Assembly (NCBI RefSeq): GCF_014197015.1
Contig: NZ_JACIET010000002.1
Location: 1,116,001 to 1,180,000, forward strand
Direction: 5' to 3'
From: Niveibacterium umoris
GTDB taxonomy: Bacteria; Pseudomonadota; Gammaproteobacteria; Burkholderiales; Rhodocyclaceae
Length of the DNA stretch: 64,000 bases
Notes under the pieces: model-generated
Databases searched by the model: none
Seen by the model: only the letters and a program-made list of their open reading frames with translations
Told to the model about the DNA's origin: nothing
Shown here: positions 43,779-51,413 of the stretch, piece by piece
Position numbering within the stretch: the stretch's first letter is position 1
How the letters are laid out: the number at the start of each line of letters is the position of its first letter
Program-made: the position numbers and the translations under genes

Positions 43779-46169
43779 ATGGAAGTGACCCGGTTTCGCA
43801 GGCGTGCGTTCATCAAGGCGGTGTCGGCCGCGATCGGTTCCATCGGGCTGTTCGGTTGTGGCAGCCAGAGTTCGAGCGCGAGTGGCGCCGCCGCTGGAAC
43901 GACGCCGCCTGCTGCGGGCACTACACCGCCCACCGGGGGGACGTCGAGCGGGCAGCCGATCGTTATCGACGCGATCCCCCCGCTCAACTTCACCGGCGGG
44001 ATTCCCGGCTCGCGTTCGCTGGCGCAGTACGTGCGGATTCCCGAGGGCTACGGTGCGCCCACCTATGCCTTGAGCGGAACCCTTGGGCCCGGGCTGAGTT
44101 TCGACACGCAGACCGGTGTGCTCAGTTACGACGGCAGCGGCAATGGATCTCAGTCGGCTGGACTGGCCTTGTCGGTCAGCGCGGAGCCCCTGAGCGTGGC
44201 GCCGCAGAGTGGCGCGTTGGCCTCCGTCACACTGGTGTCGGCGGTGGGGGGGAGTCTGCTGCCCTGGACCTTCGGCCAATTCTTCCGTCAGGGCGATGTA
44301 CCTAACGGCCGTACCATCGTCGCCGATCTGCCCGATTTTCAGGCTGTGGTGCGCAATCGCTGGCCGGATGGTTCGGTGAAGTACGCGGTGCTCTCCGGCC
44401 GCTGCGATCTGGTAGCGAACTTGAAGCGGACGATTGCCCTGAAGGCCGGCACGGCGGCAGGCAGTGTGGCTCTGGCTGAGACCGATCTGGCTGCGGCGGC
44501 GCCGGCGATCGCGGTTCAGGTCGGCGGCTTCGGCAAGGTCGCCCTGTCGGGCGCGATCGGTGCGCCTGTGCGTCAGCTCTTGTCAGGGCCGGTGGCGTCC
44601 GAATGGCAGTACCGCCTGCCCGTGCCGAATGACGCGCAGTTGGTGGTCTGGCTGTATGTGCGCCTCTACAAGGGCGGGCGCGTCGAATTCATGGTGAGCA
44701 TCGAGAACGGCTACTTCGATTACACCGGTGCCACCAACAAGGTTGCTCAGATCGTGGTCAGCGCCGGTAACCAGGTGCTCTACGACTCGGGCTCCGCGAT
44801 CGATATCAAGCACCACACGCGAGTCGTCGCGGCGGCCGGGTTTTCGGGGAAGCTCTGGGTGGGGGGCGATCCGGCTGTGATCCCGTCGCATGACACTGCC
44901 TACCTGCAGCGGACCGGAGCTGTGCCCGCGTTTCAGGCGACCTCGATCAATGCGGCTGCGCTCGACGGACTTGCTCAGGCTTATCAGCCCAACGCCCAAC
45001 ACAACCTGCCCGGCAACAGCCTGGGGGGCGGCGGTGACAGCCCCTCGATCGGCTGGCTGCCCAGGTGGGATGCCTGCTATGTGGTGTCGGCCGATGCGCG
45101 GGCCTACAAATCAGTGCTGGTGAATTCGCTCGCGGCCGGGGCGTGGTCCACACACTGGCGCAACGGGGCGACGAACAAGGTGGTTGCGTATGCCGATTTT
45201 CCTGCGACAAAGAAACCGGCCGCCTCAGGTTCGAATTACGGTGGCCTGAACTACCGTTCGTCCCAGTACGGCACCGATTGGGATATCTCGCACGGCTGGT
45301 TGCCGGGCTACACCGCTTATCTTTTGACAGGCGACTATTGGCATCTCGAGGCGCTGCAGTTCTTCGTCAAGTGGGTGCACTACAGCAGTGACGTCAACGC
45401 GCGTGGCAATGCCACCGGGCTGATGGTGCGCAGTCTGCAGACGCGTGGTACTGCGTGGGCGTTGCGCAATTGCGGCATGGCCGCCGCCATCACGCCGGAC
45501 ACCGACAGCGAACGCGCCGCCTATGCCAACGCAGTGGGCGCGTCGCTGAGCTGGATGCGCGCCTATCACACCAACAGGCTCGGACTGGTGCTGGAACCGG
45601 ACCAGGCCTCTTGGGGGGACCCGGGTGGTCAGCGCACCTGGATGAGCGACTACGTGGTGGGTACCGTGGCCTGGATTCTCGACCAGAGGATCCTGGCCGG
45701 CGCGCAGCTCAACGATGCGCAGGCGTTCATGCAGTGGATGGGGAGCGGTCTGGTGCAACGCTTCTCGGACGGATCCAATCTCAACGGCTGGCACTGGATG
45801 TATCAGGCCTACTCGCCGGTCGTGTCGCCGGCCGCTTTCCCGGCCAACCAGGACCAGGCCAATTTCGACGCCAACTGGGGCATCGCCTTCACGCGCAATT
45901 ATGGCCGCCAGAATGGTCGCGACCTGGATACGCCCGACATCAAGGCCTACAACTGGACGACCCCGGGCAACCTGGCGACCTGGACGAGCGCGACGGCCTT
46001 CGGCGCCGGCTATTTCGAGTACGGCATGTGTGCGCTCGCACAGTGCGTGAACCAGGGCGTCGCAGGTGCCGCCGCCGCATTCAAGCGCATCACCGCCGCA
46101 AGCAACTACAACACCTGCCGTGCGTCGCTTGCGAACGACCCGCGTTTCGGCATTGCTCCCCGGGGTTAA
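43779..46169 (+). CDS. Large Tat-type lipoprotein, RIFT-barrel/lyase-like
   Basis: 796 aa. The N-terminus F-R-R-R-A-F-I-K is a twin-arginine-like motif followed by a hydrophobic stretch and lipobox-like L-F-G-C (Cys27), then a Ser/Ala/Thr/Gly/Pro-rich linker, so the protein is probably folded before export and lipid-anchored. Residues about 190-330 include N-R-W-P-D-G-S-V-K-Y-A-V-L, a pattern seen in RIFT-barrel N-terminal domains of exo-polysaccharide lyase-like proteins. The rest is rich in W, Y and G and looks like an alpha/alpha-barrel or carbohydrate-active fold. I cannot name the enzyme. It is followed after 3 bases by the kelch-like gene, and an FNR-like box lies upstream. Confidence 0.7.
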   Translation: MEVTRFRRRAFIKAVSAAIGSIGLFGCGSQSSSASGAAAGTTPPAAGTTPPTGGTSSGQPIVIDAIPPLNFTGGIPGSRSLAQYVRIPEGYGAPTYALSGTLGPGLSFDTQTGVLSYDGSGNGSQSAGLALSVSAEPLSVAPQSGALASVTLVSAVGGSLLPWTFGQFFRQGDVPNGRTIVADLPDFQAVVRNRWPDGSVKYAVLSGRCDLVANLKRTIALKAGTAAGSVALAETDLAAAAPAIAVQVGGFGKVALSGAIGAPVRQLLSGPVASEWQYRLPVPNDAQLVVWLYVRLYKGGRVEFMVSIENGYFDYTGATNKVAQIVVSAGNQVLYDSGSAIDIKHHTRVVAAAGFSGKLWVGGDPAVIPSHDTAYLQRTGAVPAFQATSINAAALDGLAQAYQPNAQHNLPGNSLGGGGDSPSIGWLPRWDACYVVSADARAYKSVLVNSLAAGAWSTHWRNGATNKVVAYADFPATKKPAASGSNYGGLNYRSSQYGTDWDISHGWLPGYTAYLLTGDYWHLEALQFFVKWVHYSSDVNARGNATGLMVRSLQTRGTAWALRNCGMAAAITPDTDSERAAYANAVGASLSWMRAYHTNRLGLVLEPDQASWGDPGGQRTWMSDYVVGTVAWILDQRILAGAQLNDAQAFMQWMGSGLVQRFSDGSNLNGWHWMYQAYSPVVSPAAFPANQDQANFDANWGIAFTRNYGRQNGRDLDTPDIKAYNWTTPGNLATWTSATAFGAGYFEYGMCALAQCVNQGVAGAAAAFKRITAASNYNTCRASLANDPRFGIAPRG

Positions 46170-46172
46170 CTG

Positions 46173-47462
46173 ATGGCAAGCGCAACCTCCAATGTGTTTT
46201 CGGTGCTGGTCAGCCCGGCCGCGACTTCGATCTGGTCCGACGAAAACGTCCCCGGCAGCTTCGATGCCGCAAGCGATACTTGGACGCCCGGGCGTGGTAG
46301 CGACGGGCGGGTGACGAAAGCCAGCTGGGCTTTGGTGCCCTTCGACCGTTGGGTGCGGGTCGCCGGAACGCGCATGGATGCGCTGGGTGCGGTCGTCGCG
46401 GCGGCGATGCCGAACTGGGCCGACCGCGGAACGCAGGGCTGGAACGGTGTACTCAAGGCCTGGTCCGGCATGGCGGTGGACGCGAGCCGGCCGCGCGCCT
46501 TCTTCTTCGGCGGCGGTCATCACGACTCCAGCAACAACGGTGTCTACCGCCTTGACCTGAACAAGATGAGCTGGGCGGTGGAGAAGCTGCCGACCGATTC
46601 CACCAAGTTCGACTCGCGCTACAACACGAGCCAGAACGGTAGCTTCACGGTGTACCCCCCGGCGCAGGAATACCAGACTGCCCACCCCAACGATACCTCG
46701 GTCCTGTACGACTGCTTCTATCCCTTCGCCCCGAACGAGCCCACCGCGCGACACACTTACGGTAGCCTGGTCTACAACCCGCAGCGCAATGAGTTGTTCA
46801 TGGGCTGCCGCCGCATGTGGCTGTTGAGTCTGGATTCGGGCCAGTGGTCGGTGACCAATCAGCGCGCGGCATTAGGTGCGACGAGCGAAGCTGGCGAGAA
46901 CATGTTTGCCTGGTGGGATCGATTTCGCGGGCGTTATGTTATCAACGCCACGCAGAACGGCAACGCCGGGCGAAACTTTGAGTTTGACCCGGCGACCCGC
47001 ACCTGCGCCTGGTCGTCGGTCAACCTGAGGGCGGCGGATTACTACTGGGCGACCGCGGCCTGCGAGCATGACGGGGTGATCTACGCCTACTGCCGCCCGG
47101 ACAGTCAGCGTACCGCTGAACTACAGGTACTTGACATCCAGTCCAACGTTGCGACGGTCAAGGCGATTACTGGGGTCAGCAACGATACCTATTCCGGCGA
47201 CTTCTATGATGGCGGCAGCCTTACCTACGTCCCAGAGCGACAGAAGTTGCTCAGCGCCTCGCTCTCGGTTGCGCTCAAGACGATGCGCCTATACTGGATC
47301 GATCCGGGCAGTGGTGTCATGAGTGTCGCGAGCGAACCTGGCAATCTCTATCCGAGCCCGGCCGCGTATGTCGAGACGAAGATGCAATACATCTCTCAAC
47401 TGCGTGCTGTCGTGTACATCGATAGCGCCGACAACGACCTGCGTGTCATGCGCGTAGGCTGA
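46173..47462 (+). CDS. Kelch/galactose-oxidase-like beta-propeller protein
   Basis: 429 aa. ATG 46173 is 3 bases after the stop of the Tat lipoprotein gene, so the two are co-translated. Repeated beta-propeller blades are visible: F-F-F-G-G-G-H-H, G-V-Y-R-L-D-L-N, T-A-R-H-T-Y-G-S-L-V-Y-N-P, L-W-L-L-x-L-D-S-like and G-S-L-T-Y-V-P-E. No signal peptide or lipobox is seen, which is odd beside an exported partner. It could be co-exported with the Tat protein by hitch-hiking, or remain cytosolic. The ligand is unknown. Confidence 0.7.
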   Translation: MASATSNVFSVLVSPAATSIWSDENVPGSFDAASDTWTPGRGSDGRVTKASWALVPFDRWVRVAGTRMDALGAVVAAAMPNWADRGTQGWNGVLKAWSGMAVDASRPRAFFFGGGHHDSSNNGVYRLDLNKMSWAVEKLPTDSTKFDSRYNTSQNGSFTVYPPAQEYQTAHPNDTSVLYDCFYPFAPNEPTARHTYGSLVYNPQRNELFMGCRRMWLLSLDSGQWSVTNQRAALGATSEAGENMFAWWDRFRGRYVINATQNGNAGRNFEFDPATRTCAWSSVNLRAADYYWATAACEHDGVIYAYCRPDSQRTAELQVLDIQSNVATVKAITGVSNDTYSGDFYDGGSLTYVPERQKLLSASLSVALKTMRLYWIDPGSGVMSVASEPGNLYPSPAAYVETKMQYISQLRAVVYIDSADNDLRVMRVG

Positions 47463-47610
47463 CGCGCTCCGTGCAGACCGCCTCCAGCCGGGCGGACAAG
47501 CCAGCCCGCGACTGAGCGCTCGTCGCGCGCCGGCCTGAGGCCGACACAGTCTTTGCAATCCGGCGGCGTCGGGTCTAGCTTGGATGAACTGACTCTGCGC
47601 GGAGCACCAC

Positions 47611-50600
47611 ATGCTCAAGGGCGACGCCCCGGCTTCAACGATCTCGGCCAGTGCCGGCAGGCGAGCTTCGTCACGCGCCATCTTGCTGGGGGTGAGTCTG
47701 GCGTGGCTGGTCGTATGCAGCGCGCTCGGGCTTAGCCAGTCGCTGCGCCCCGACCCTTTTGTCGCGCCGGCCTTCATGACGCTGGACTGGTGGCGCTATC
47801 CGGTTGAGCGCCACGCGCCGCTGAGGCTGCCGCTGATCGGCGGGGAGTTGCGGGGGCTGCAAGTCTCGGCCGACGGGCTGCACATCTGGGTGGTTGGCGA
47901 TCGTGGCCTGGTGCTGGTGTCCGAAGACGGTGGCACGACCTGGCAACGTCGTGCGCTTGAATCACCCGCCAGCGCTGGCGTGCCCCCGCCGCCCGTGCCG
48001 GCAAAGGCCTCGGCATTCCGCCTGATCTCCGATGCGCAGGCCGCGCTGCCGGCCGAGAAGGGCTACGACCCGAAGCTTCAGTCAGTACGGCCGGCCGACA
48101 ATGCCTTCGACCCCAGGACGCAGACAGCCCGACCCGCCGTTTCCAACGCCGCTGCGCAGAAAACCGACACGCCGCAACCTGCAAACGGCATCACTGCGCC
48201 CGTGAATGCGCCCGCACTCGATGGTTCGATCGACCTGCTGGGCGAGTCACTCGGCAGCCCGGCGTCACCAAACGCAGCGCAGAAGCAGGCGCCCAACCGC
48301 GTGACGCCGCCAAAGGACGCGCCGGCACAAGACACGGCAGCAACCCAGACGCCGGCGCAGCAGACGGTTCCGGACAAGGCGGCGCCTCCGCCACCCGCGC
48401 CGGCGGCCGATCTGTATGCAGTGAGCTTCGATGAGGCCGGTCGCATCGGTCTGATCGGCGACGCGCAAGGCGTGCTCCATGGCACGCGCGATGGCGGCGA
48501 GAGCTGGCAAGTGGTCACACGCTTCGAGGGGGCGGTGCTCGCCGTGGCGATCCTGCAAGATGGCCGTCAGCTGGTCGTTTCGCGACGCGGTACGCTTTAC
48601 CAGTTCGATGCGACAACCGGGTCGTGGCGGGTGCGCGCGGATCTCGGCCCGCTTGCCGACGCGGCGATCGACGCCGCCAGCGGGCGGGTGCTGGTGGTCA
48701 CTGCGGCGGGCGGCCTCGCCGATAGCAGCGATGGTGGCGCAACCTGGCGCGAATCCGCCGCGCCACTCCAGGGTCGCGGGCGGGTGCTGCAACTGACGGC
48801 GCGCAGCGAGATCTGGGGCGGCGGCAGAGGCGTGTGGATGACGCATGCGGGCGACACGCCGTTGACGCTCGGTGCGCCGGTCGGCGTGCCGGTGCCCGAC
48901 GTGCTGCTGCATGCCGTAAGGCGCGGCGCGGACGCGGAGTACGCGGCGGGCGAACAGGGCAGCATCTTCAAACGGCGGAATGCCTTCGAGCCTTGGCGGC
49001 CCGTGTCGAGCGGCCGTGCCGGGGCGCTCCGCGACGTGCGCCTTGCGGCCGGCGGCGCCGGGACGGCGATCGGGCCTGGCGCGATTCCGTTCGTGACACG
49101 CGACGGCGGCCAGACGTGGACGCCCCTCGGCGCGCAGCATCAGCGTTTCCCGGCGCCCTGGCTGTGGCTGGCGTGGCTTATCGGCCTCACGGGTCTGGTT
49201 GCCGCAGCGCTGCGTCGCCCGCCGCCGCAATCGGCAGGGGTAACCGAAACCGCCGCGGATGCCTTCGTCTCCGACAAGCCGCTCGCTGCGGTACGCGAAG
49301 ACCGGCTGGATTTTGCGCCACTCGCCTGGGGCCTTTCCGCTTTCCTGCGCAACGAAAAGACCGATGCGCCGCTGACCATCGCGATCACCGGCGACTGGGG
49401 CAGCGGCAAGAGCTCGCTGATGGGCCTGCTGAAGGAAGATCTCGCCCGCTTCGGCGTGCGCAGCGTCTGGTTCAACGCCTGGCATCACCAGAAGGAGGAG
49501 GCCCTGCTCGCCGCTTTGCTGACCTCGATTCGCGATCAGGCGATTCCGGGCTGGTTCACGTTCGAGGGGTTTGAATATCGGATACGGCTGCTATGGACAC
49601 GGGGCCGCCGCTACTGGCCCTTGTCGCTCGCGGTCGCGTTTTCGATCGGTCTCTTCGGCTGGGCGCTGACCCACCCTGGCACGGTGCTCGACAACTGGTT
49701 CACGCTCGCCGACGACCTCTGGTCCGCGTTCTCCGATGACAAGAGCAAGCCGGATCCGGACTCGCTGATGGCGCGACTGCGTGCGACCGGGCTCGCCGCT
49801 GGCGCGCTCGCGCCGGTGATCGGCGCCTTGCTGCGGATGCGGGCCTTCGGCGTTGATCCGGCGGCGCTCGCGGCGTCGATTTCGTCGCGGGCTTCGGTCA
49901 AGGATCTGGGCTCGCAGGCGAGCTTCCGGCAGAAGTTCGCCGAACAGTTTAGCGAAGTCACCGAGGCGCTTGAGCCGCGCACGATGCTTGTGCTGATCGA
50001 CGATCTGGATCGCTGCAAACCCGAGGCGGTGCTGGAAGTGATGGAGGCGGTGAACTTCCTCGTTTCTTCCGGCCGGGTGTACGTCGTACTGGGCATGGCA
50101 AGGGCGCGGGTCGAAGCCTGCGTCGGGCTCGCCTTCGAAAAGGTCGCGCACGAACTGGTCGAGGCGGAGAGCGCCAAAGCGGTGATCGAGTTGCCGGGCG
50201 AGGACAAGGACGCGCGGGCGCGCCGCATCCGTCGCGAATACGCGCAGCAGTACCTCGAAAAGCTGATCAACATCGAAGTGCCGGTACCCAAGCTCGACCC
50301 GCAGCGCAGCGCGCACCTGCAGGACGAAGAGGGGGGCGAACGGCTCGCTTTGGAATTGCCGGCGACGCTGCGGCGCGTCTGTCGCCTGTGGCCGGCGCTG
50401 GTCGGCGCCCTCGCGATCTTTGCCGGGGCCTGGCTGGGCTCGCATCTGCCCGTCGCGGTACAGCGCAAACCTGTGCCGGTGGTGCAGACGACACAGGGGC
50501 CCGCGGTGGGTGCCGTGCCCGAAGTCGTGGCGCAACCGGGCACAGCCCAACCCGAGGTGGCCAGCCAGGAGGCGGTGTACTTCATTCCGGCCGAAACGAC

Positions 50601-51177
50601 CGGCACGGCACCATGGTTGCCGGTGGTCTTGCTTGTCATGGTCGGCACGATCGTATCGCTCGCGCTGGTGCGGCGGCCGAGTCCGGTGGTGCGCGATTCG
50701 GACGCCTTCCGCAAGGCGCTGGAGATCTGGAACCCGGTCGTGGCCACCGCGCTGCGCACGCCGCGGGCGGTCAAGCGCTACCAGAACCGCGTGCGCTACA
50801 TGGCGATGATGGCGCGCAATACCCGCCGCGCGTTGACCCTGCGCGACGAATTGCGGATGTGGCTGCTGCGACGCAAGGACCCCGGCGGCGCTGCCCCGGT
50901 TGGCGACCCTTCACCCGAACTCGTCGCAATTGGTGCGCTCGACAAGGCGCTGCCCGGCTGGGAGAAGTCGGCCAGCCTCAAGGACGCCGTCTCCGCGCTC
51001 GAACAGGCCGATCTGCGCGATGCGCTGGCGGCTGCGCTGAGCGCGCATCAGCAGCGTTTCAGCCTTGAGGCGGTGGTGCGTTTCGTACCGCAGTTTCGCC
51101 GTATCGCCAGTGGTGTTCGGATCGAGGGTGCAGCAGTCGAGGGCCTGCGTGCCGTGCCATCCGGGAGCGCCGCCTAG
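47611..51177 (+). CDS. Asp-box beta-propeller fused to a KAP-family P-loop NTPase
   Basis: 1188 aa, six predicted transmembrane helices. TM1 about 22-43. Residues 45-512 are extracytoplasmic and carry four Asp-box repeats S/T-x-D-G-G-x-x-W at 104-111, 292-299, 372-379 and 496-503, as in YCF48/BNR propellers, interrupted by a Pro/Ala/Thr/Gln-rich insert (about 120-265). TM2 (515-536) leads to a cytoplasmic KAP NTPase: Walker A G-D-W-G-S-G-K-S at 594-601, F-N-A-W-H-H-Q, and Walker B L-V-L-I-D-D at 793-798. Two helices (about 668-688, 727-745) are inserted within it as in KAP proteins, and two more (927-949, 1000-1022) follow. A helical tail ends the protein. KAP NTPases include animal Kidins220 and bacterial proteins, some in antiphage systems. 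No partner gene is adjacent. The function is unknown. Confidence 0.85.
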   Translation: MLKGDAPASTISASAGRRASSRAILLGVSLAWLVVCSALGLSQSLRPDPFVAPAFMTLDWWRYPVERHAPLRLPLIGGELRGLQVSADGLHIWVVGDRGLVLVSEDGGTTWQRRALESPASAGVPPPPVPAKASAFRLISDAQAALPAEKGYDPKLQSVRPADNAFDPRTQTARPAVSNAAAQKTDTPQPANGITAPVNAPALDGSIDLLGESLGSPASPNAAQKQAPNRVTPPKDAPAQDTAATQTPAQQTVPDKAAPPPPAPAADLYAVSFDEAGRIGLIGDAQGVLHGTRDGGESWQVVTRFEGAVLAVAILQDGRQLVVSRRGTLYQFDATTGSWRVRADLGPLADAAIDAASGRVLVVTAAGGLADSSDGGATWRESAAPLQGRGRVLQLTARSEIWGGGRGVWMTHAGDTPLTLGAPVGVPVPDVLLHAVRRGADAEYAAGEQGSIFKRRNAFEPWRPVSSGRAGALRDVRLAAGGAGTAIGPGAIPFVTRDGGQTWTPLGAQHQRFPAPWLWLAWLIGLTGLVAAALRRPPPQSAGVTETAADAFVSDKPLAAVREDRLDFAPLAWGLSAFLRNEKTDAPLTIAITGDWGSGKSSLMGLLKEDLARFGVRSVWFNAWHHQKEEALLAALLTSIRDQAIPGWFTFEGFEYRIRLLWTRGRRYWPLSLAVAFSIGLFGWALTHPGTVLDNWFTLADDLWSAFSDDKSKPDPDSLMARLRATGLAAGALAPVIGALLRMRAFGVDPAALAASISSRASVKDLGSQASFRQKFAEQFSEVTEALEPRTMLVLIDDLDRCKPEAVLEVMEAVNFLVSSGRVYVVLGMARARVEACVGLAFEKVAHELVEAESAKAVIELPGEDKDARARRIRREYAQQYLEKLINIEVPVPKLDPQRSAHLQDEEGGERLALELPATLRRVCRLWPALVGALAIFAGAWLGSHLPVAVQRKPVPVVQTTQGPAVGAVPEVVAQPGTAQPEVASQEAVYFIPAETTGTAPWLPVVLLVMVGTIVSLALVRRPSPVVRDSDAFRKALEIWNPVVATALRTPRAVKRYQNRVRYMAMMARNTRRALTLRDELRMWLLRRKDPGGAAPVGDPSPELVAIGALDKALPGWEKSASLKDAVSALEQADLRDALAAALSAHQQRFSLEAVVRFVPQFRRIASGVRIEGAAVEGLRAVPSGSAA

Positions 51178-51413
51178 CCTTGCCGCTTGCCCGCGCTGTC
51201 TTACATCTGACTGTTGACCTCGCTTAAGTCAGGCCACATCACGCAGGCATATCGTCAGCGCAACGGTGTTTCGTCATCACGCCAACCGGCGCCTGGCGGA
51301 TCGACCGTCAGTGACGCTCGCACGCGCCGGGGCCTTGCCTCGCAAATCCGCCCCCTCACGTCCAACGCCAGGACGGCCAGATGGTGTCAGGTGCCCTTCA
51401 GGGAGAGGGAGCC

